From Piscicola geometra (Eukaryota > Annelida > Clitellata > Hirudinida > Piscicolidae): a stretch of DNA of 64,000 bases. The stretch lies in the NCBI GenBank assembly GCA_943735955.1, contig OX030956.1:3437912-3501911 (forward strand). The letters run 5' to 3'. Made by a program: the position numbers and the translations under genes. The notes under the pieces are model-generated. The model saw only the letters and a list, made by a program, of their open reading frames with translations, did not search any database and was not told the origin of the DNA. Below are positions 59,960 to 64,000 of the stretch, in pieces (position 1 is the first letter of the stretch; every line of letters begins with the position of its first letter).

Positions 59960-62900
59960 TTTTATCCGTTTCCTACTTTGATTATTTATTTCAAACTTGT
60001 TTAAATGGCGGGAAAAAATATTCTGAAAGCAATTGTATTTGCTTTTTAAATCGAAATTCTCAGACAATAATAGCGTCGTTAGTTTTGCATGCTGTTATCA
60101 ATCACACGTTAACTACTCAGCTAAAATATATTCAACTTTTAACTTATCAATTTTTATTGATTCTATGAATCTGCTTTCATTATCCTCTTCTTCATTGTTC
60201 CTTTAAATTTATGTATGGTCTAATCCACGATCGGATCACACACAAACGCATGATTAGATCACCCTCAACACGAACATATACACACAAACACATTCGGCCA
60301 TACATCAATGTAAAACTATACAATGTATAAACAATGCATACAATGTAACATACATACATTGAGTTTATAGTTTTGGAGGGTGTAGCGACATCATTTATTG
60401 TTGTATAAATATTTGAAGCGACACTTGCTTAAAACATCTGACAATAAAAGCTTTTTTCATAATCAGATTTTTTTGGATTTGCTTGATTTTAAAAATTTTC
60501 AGACTGATTCATATTTTAAACATATTTCACATTTATGACATCATTTGAATAATTTTTCTTAAACTAATTTTTATATAAAATGAGAAGCGCAAATTTTATA
60601 ATTAATGAAACACTTCATTATCAATATCATTTAATTTTTCCCATCCTCAACCTTCACCCTCATCATTATCCCCTATGCTTTTTTTGTGTCACCAGCGCCA
60701 TCATTAGTTACGATACTTCTAACGACAGCCTTTAGAAACTGAAAACGAGTTTCCATCAATCGAGAAGAGATAATCGTATCCAAAACAATAATCGTTTTGC
60801 ACGTACTCTCCACCACTATGGTCACACACACACGCCATCTTTTATGTATGTGTTACGTCCCTTGTTAAGAATAGGATGGCGAAATCAAAGAATTGAAACA
60901 TTTTCACCCCATATTAGAACTAAGTAAAAATGTATACAATTATGGAATTCTTAAATTTTATATAAAAAATTTATGGTATTTAATAAACAATATTATAATT
61001 TTATATATTATTTTTCTATATTTTTGTAGTATGTCGAAGAAAATTGAATTTGTAAAAAATATATTTAATTGTTTAAATTCAACAACTAGTATTATAAAAT
61101 AATAACTTTGTAATCAAATATTACTTTTTTGAAAAATCGGATCCTTTCCCCAATCCTAACCCAAACTCTTTTCTATTCTAAAATGGGTCAAAAAAGTAAG
61201 AAAAAGATTGTGCCGTTCAAAACTTATATAGGGCAAATTATTGTATTGGACAATTTATGCAGTTCCTTATGTGATACATATATATATCACGCACGCATTG
61301 GTCCCATCCTATCTATTCATCCACCTTCATTTATAAACAACCAATTCACTCACTCCTCACTCAGGCACAAATACATTGCACCATTCACACAAATGCCTTT
61401 TGAATGAAAACTATAAAGCTGGAATTACTAATAAATTGTAGGAAAAAAAGTAAATAAAATATTGGAAATGTAAATTTTTCAAAAAGAGCTTGACTGATCA
61501 ATAAATGCACACTGCCAAACTGATGTGTAGTAAAAAAAGAGCTTATGCTTTACATTTGTAGAAAAAATAAAATCTAAAAATACAAGATATATTTAATTAC
61601 CTTTAATTATACTGATAGGCATTAAAAATTTGAATTCAATAAAATGTATTAATTGCATGAAGACATAAAAGTTGCGTTTTGAACCACGTATTAGTCCGTT
61701 TTAGCATACCAATTTTGCGTAAACATCCCAAGTAATCGGGCACATAAAAGAGATACTTTTATGATAGCCGAAAACCTCACCTAAAAAAATTACTATAAAC
61801 TGAAATTTACAAATTTTGAAAGATCTTTATAAAGAATTGTTTTAAGGATTTTTGTAGACATACAAAAATAATAAATAATTGATACTTTTTTTACTTTTTA
61901 AACATAAAATATTACCGTAAAATACCAGTTAGATCGGACACCTTTGATTTTCGTACATTATCATTTTTCAAAATTTTTTGTGTGACTTAGTTTATACATA
62001 GATTTTAAAAACTAGAATGTCTATGGTGGTGATTATGGCGAAAAATATAAATTCTCGTAACTGAATTTCATTAGTGTAGTCATATTATTTTTTAAGTTTT
62101 TAAAAATGACAAGTATAATCATGAGAAAGTGGAAAAAATAATCATTAAATTAGATTTTGATGGCATTTATACCAAAATAGCGAAAATTGTATCGATTTAG
62201 AGTTTTTGGTAAGTAGTTGAAAAAATACTTATAACTTCGTATATTTGAAAAAATATTATTTCAAAGTGTACTAATATATTGATATTTTACGGCAATTTTA
62301 ATTATAGACTCGAAAATTTCAGAATCATATTTGATGAATAAATCTATAAAAATTCATTTTTTAAGTTTATTAAATAATTTAAAAAAGAGGATTGTTAATC
62401 CAAAACATGGATATGTTTTATAAACGTGCCCATGAAAGTGGGCTCACGTACACTCGAGTGTGTCATGAAGTTGTGCGTTCGAGAATGGTTTTAATTGATG
62501 ACAGAATAGAAAGATTTTAAAATGCTTGATTATGGTTTCGATATTTTTAAAGTTATCTGATAAAGCCTTAATGATTTCATAACTCAAAAATAATTTAGAT
62601 TTTTATCTAAATTCAACAAAGTAATAAATGAAATTGTGAAACTATGTTGAATAAAAAAAACTTTTAAAAAAGTGATTGAAAATTTAGAATCGACAACTTA
62701 ACATCAATATAAACCCATATATATATTTAATTCATTAATTTATTTTATGTCTAGATACAATTATAATTTCAACAAACAGTTATTTCCATGGGTATTTTTT
62801 GTGTGGAGATTCTTCAAACATCATATGTTTCCATGCTTGAAGCAACGACTTTGATAAATACCCTTTGATGGAAAATGAAATCTGTTTTTAAATAACTATT

Positions 62901-64000
62901 TAAACACAATTTGTGTAGTTTAGCCCAACTGATGCACTTATAGTTAGAAAAAAATTCACCGACACGCATACACAAAAAAGTTCGCAACAAATATATCAAG
63001 AGAACATTTACATAAGAGAACTCTATGAACCTCTATGTATCGAACATCCTCCTTTATCTTGAACCACCACCATCTAACAACTTCTGAAATTTCGACTTTT
63101 TTTAGGCATACTTATTCCGATTGCGTTTTTCAAGATTTATTGTAAAATTTTTCAAAAAAAGTTTCGTTAATTCAAAAATGGTAGAAGTTATTTTTCGGAT
63201 TTTAAATGAAATAAAATTTTGACATTAAAAAAATATTTAGTTAAATATTTTCAAATCTTAGTCTAAAATATATGCAAAGTAATACATGTCAAAAAAGTGC
63301 AAAAATAAGTGCAGATTTGGTCTAAGGTACAAAATAAGGCTTAAAGATGTCTGAATGAAGCAGTAATTTACGAGAGGTTGTTAAAACATTAAAGCGCGTG
63401 AGCAAGATAGAAAGGCACTTCTTTGTGGATGAGTGGAAGAATAGATGAGTGGACGAAAGGTTTAGTTTATGAGTAGTTGGATGCATGAATGCATGCCTTC
63501 ATGTATAATGATAGAAACATATAAATAAAAAATTAAGTAAATGGATAGGTTTTTCTCCATTTTGTTCCAATTTAGAATCAGACTGAAAAATATAAACTTT
63601 AAAATAAAATATAACGTTTTCAAAGTAATTAATTTTGTTCTTTACCCTAACACAAGTTATATTTTATTATGAAGTGCGCAAATTTTTTCAGAGTACAAAG
63701 TTAAAACTAATCTTAGATATAAGATATTTGTCCCGTTCTTAAATGGAATGGAACAGATACATATACATATTTATGTTAATACATTGTATATAATCTAAAA
63801 ATAGATTAATAAATAGATAGAAAAATGAATTTCTAAGTAAATTGTGGAATGGATGAATGATTAGATAGAAAACTAGATACACGATAGGATATATTGGTTA
63901 CGGAGTTAATGAATGGTTTGGCAGAAAAAAATAGACTTGGAATATAGATATGCTACTGAATAATTAGAAAGGATAGTAATTAATAAATGATTTATCTTTT
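59960..64000. other. Gene-poor AT-rich flank
   Basis: No gene recognised. It contains CA-rich low complexity near 60240-60360, TACAATG-type short repeats (60310-60360) and degenerate GGATGAAT-type repeats at 63.4-63.9 kb. Confidence 0.5.

Noticed and set aside
60720..60838. Minus-strand short frame with four cysteines (MACVCDHSGGEYVQ...)
   Set aside because: Only 39 codons, weak acceptor and no family match; it overlaps a CA-rich stretch.

Overview
This is an AT-rich, intron-rich eukaryotic nuclear sequence. Short GT-AG introns, many small exons, arthropod-style extracellular-matrix domain content, RTE-like and hAT-like transposon debris and long triplet microsatellites suggest an invertebrate, most likely an arthropod. 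A crustacean such as a copepod would fit, but that placement is inference. All exon structures were assembled by hand from splice signals, reading phase and domain recognition. Boundaries are usually good to a few bases, but no transcript was available.

Two genes are well supported, both on the minus strand and head to tail. (1) Positions 46325 down to 22147: a perlecan-type basement-membrane proteoglycan core protein (trol/HSPG2/UNC-52 family), about 85 exons and very roughly 3,700 residues. Order from the N-terminus: signal peptide; acidic Tyr-rich segment; 28 LDLa modules; Ig; 3 LDLa; Ig; laminin IV; laminin EGF-like (LE); second laminin IV; LE; 8 Ig; LG; two EGF; LG; LG. (2) Positions 55700 down to 48136: a VWDE-like protein (von Willebrand D plus EGF), 22 exons. 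My exon lengths sum to exactly 1,509 codons including the stop. It has a signal peptide, a vWD domain, an EGF, a Cys-containing juxtamembrane region, one transmembrane helix and a Ser/Thr-rich cytoplasmic tail.

The most interesting part is the LDLa array (about 37.2-44.3 kb). It is a recently and repeatedly duplicated mosaic of two module types (A and B). It contains hybrid exons, near-identical introns, three decayed LDLa pseudo-exons, and four copies of one decayed RTE-like retrotransposon 3' end that move with the duplicated introns.

The flanks (1-22 kb and 56-64 kb) hold no gene I can identify with confidence. They contain microsatellites, a truncated RTE-like retrotransposon (13.7-14.5 kb), an inverted-repeat element (12.9-13.1 kb), three doubtful exon-like islands (about 10.0, 10.3 and 15.4 kb), a CRE-motif cluster upstream of the VWDE-like gene, and a promoter-like stretch with a perfect hairpin near 59.7-59.9 kb. 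A small hAT-type MITE with an 8-bp target duplication sits in a perlecan intron (32175-32335).
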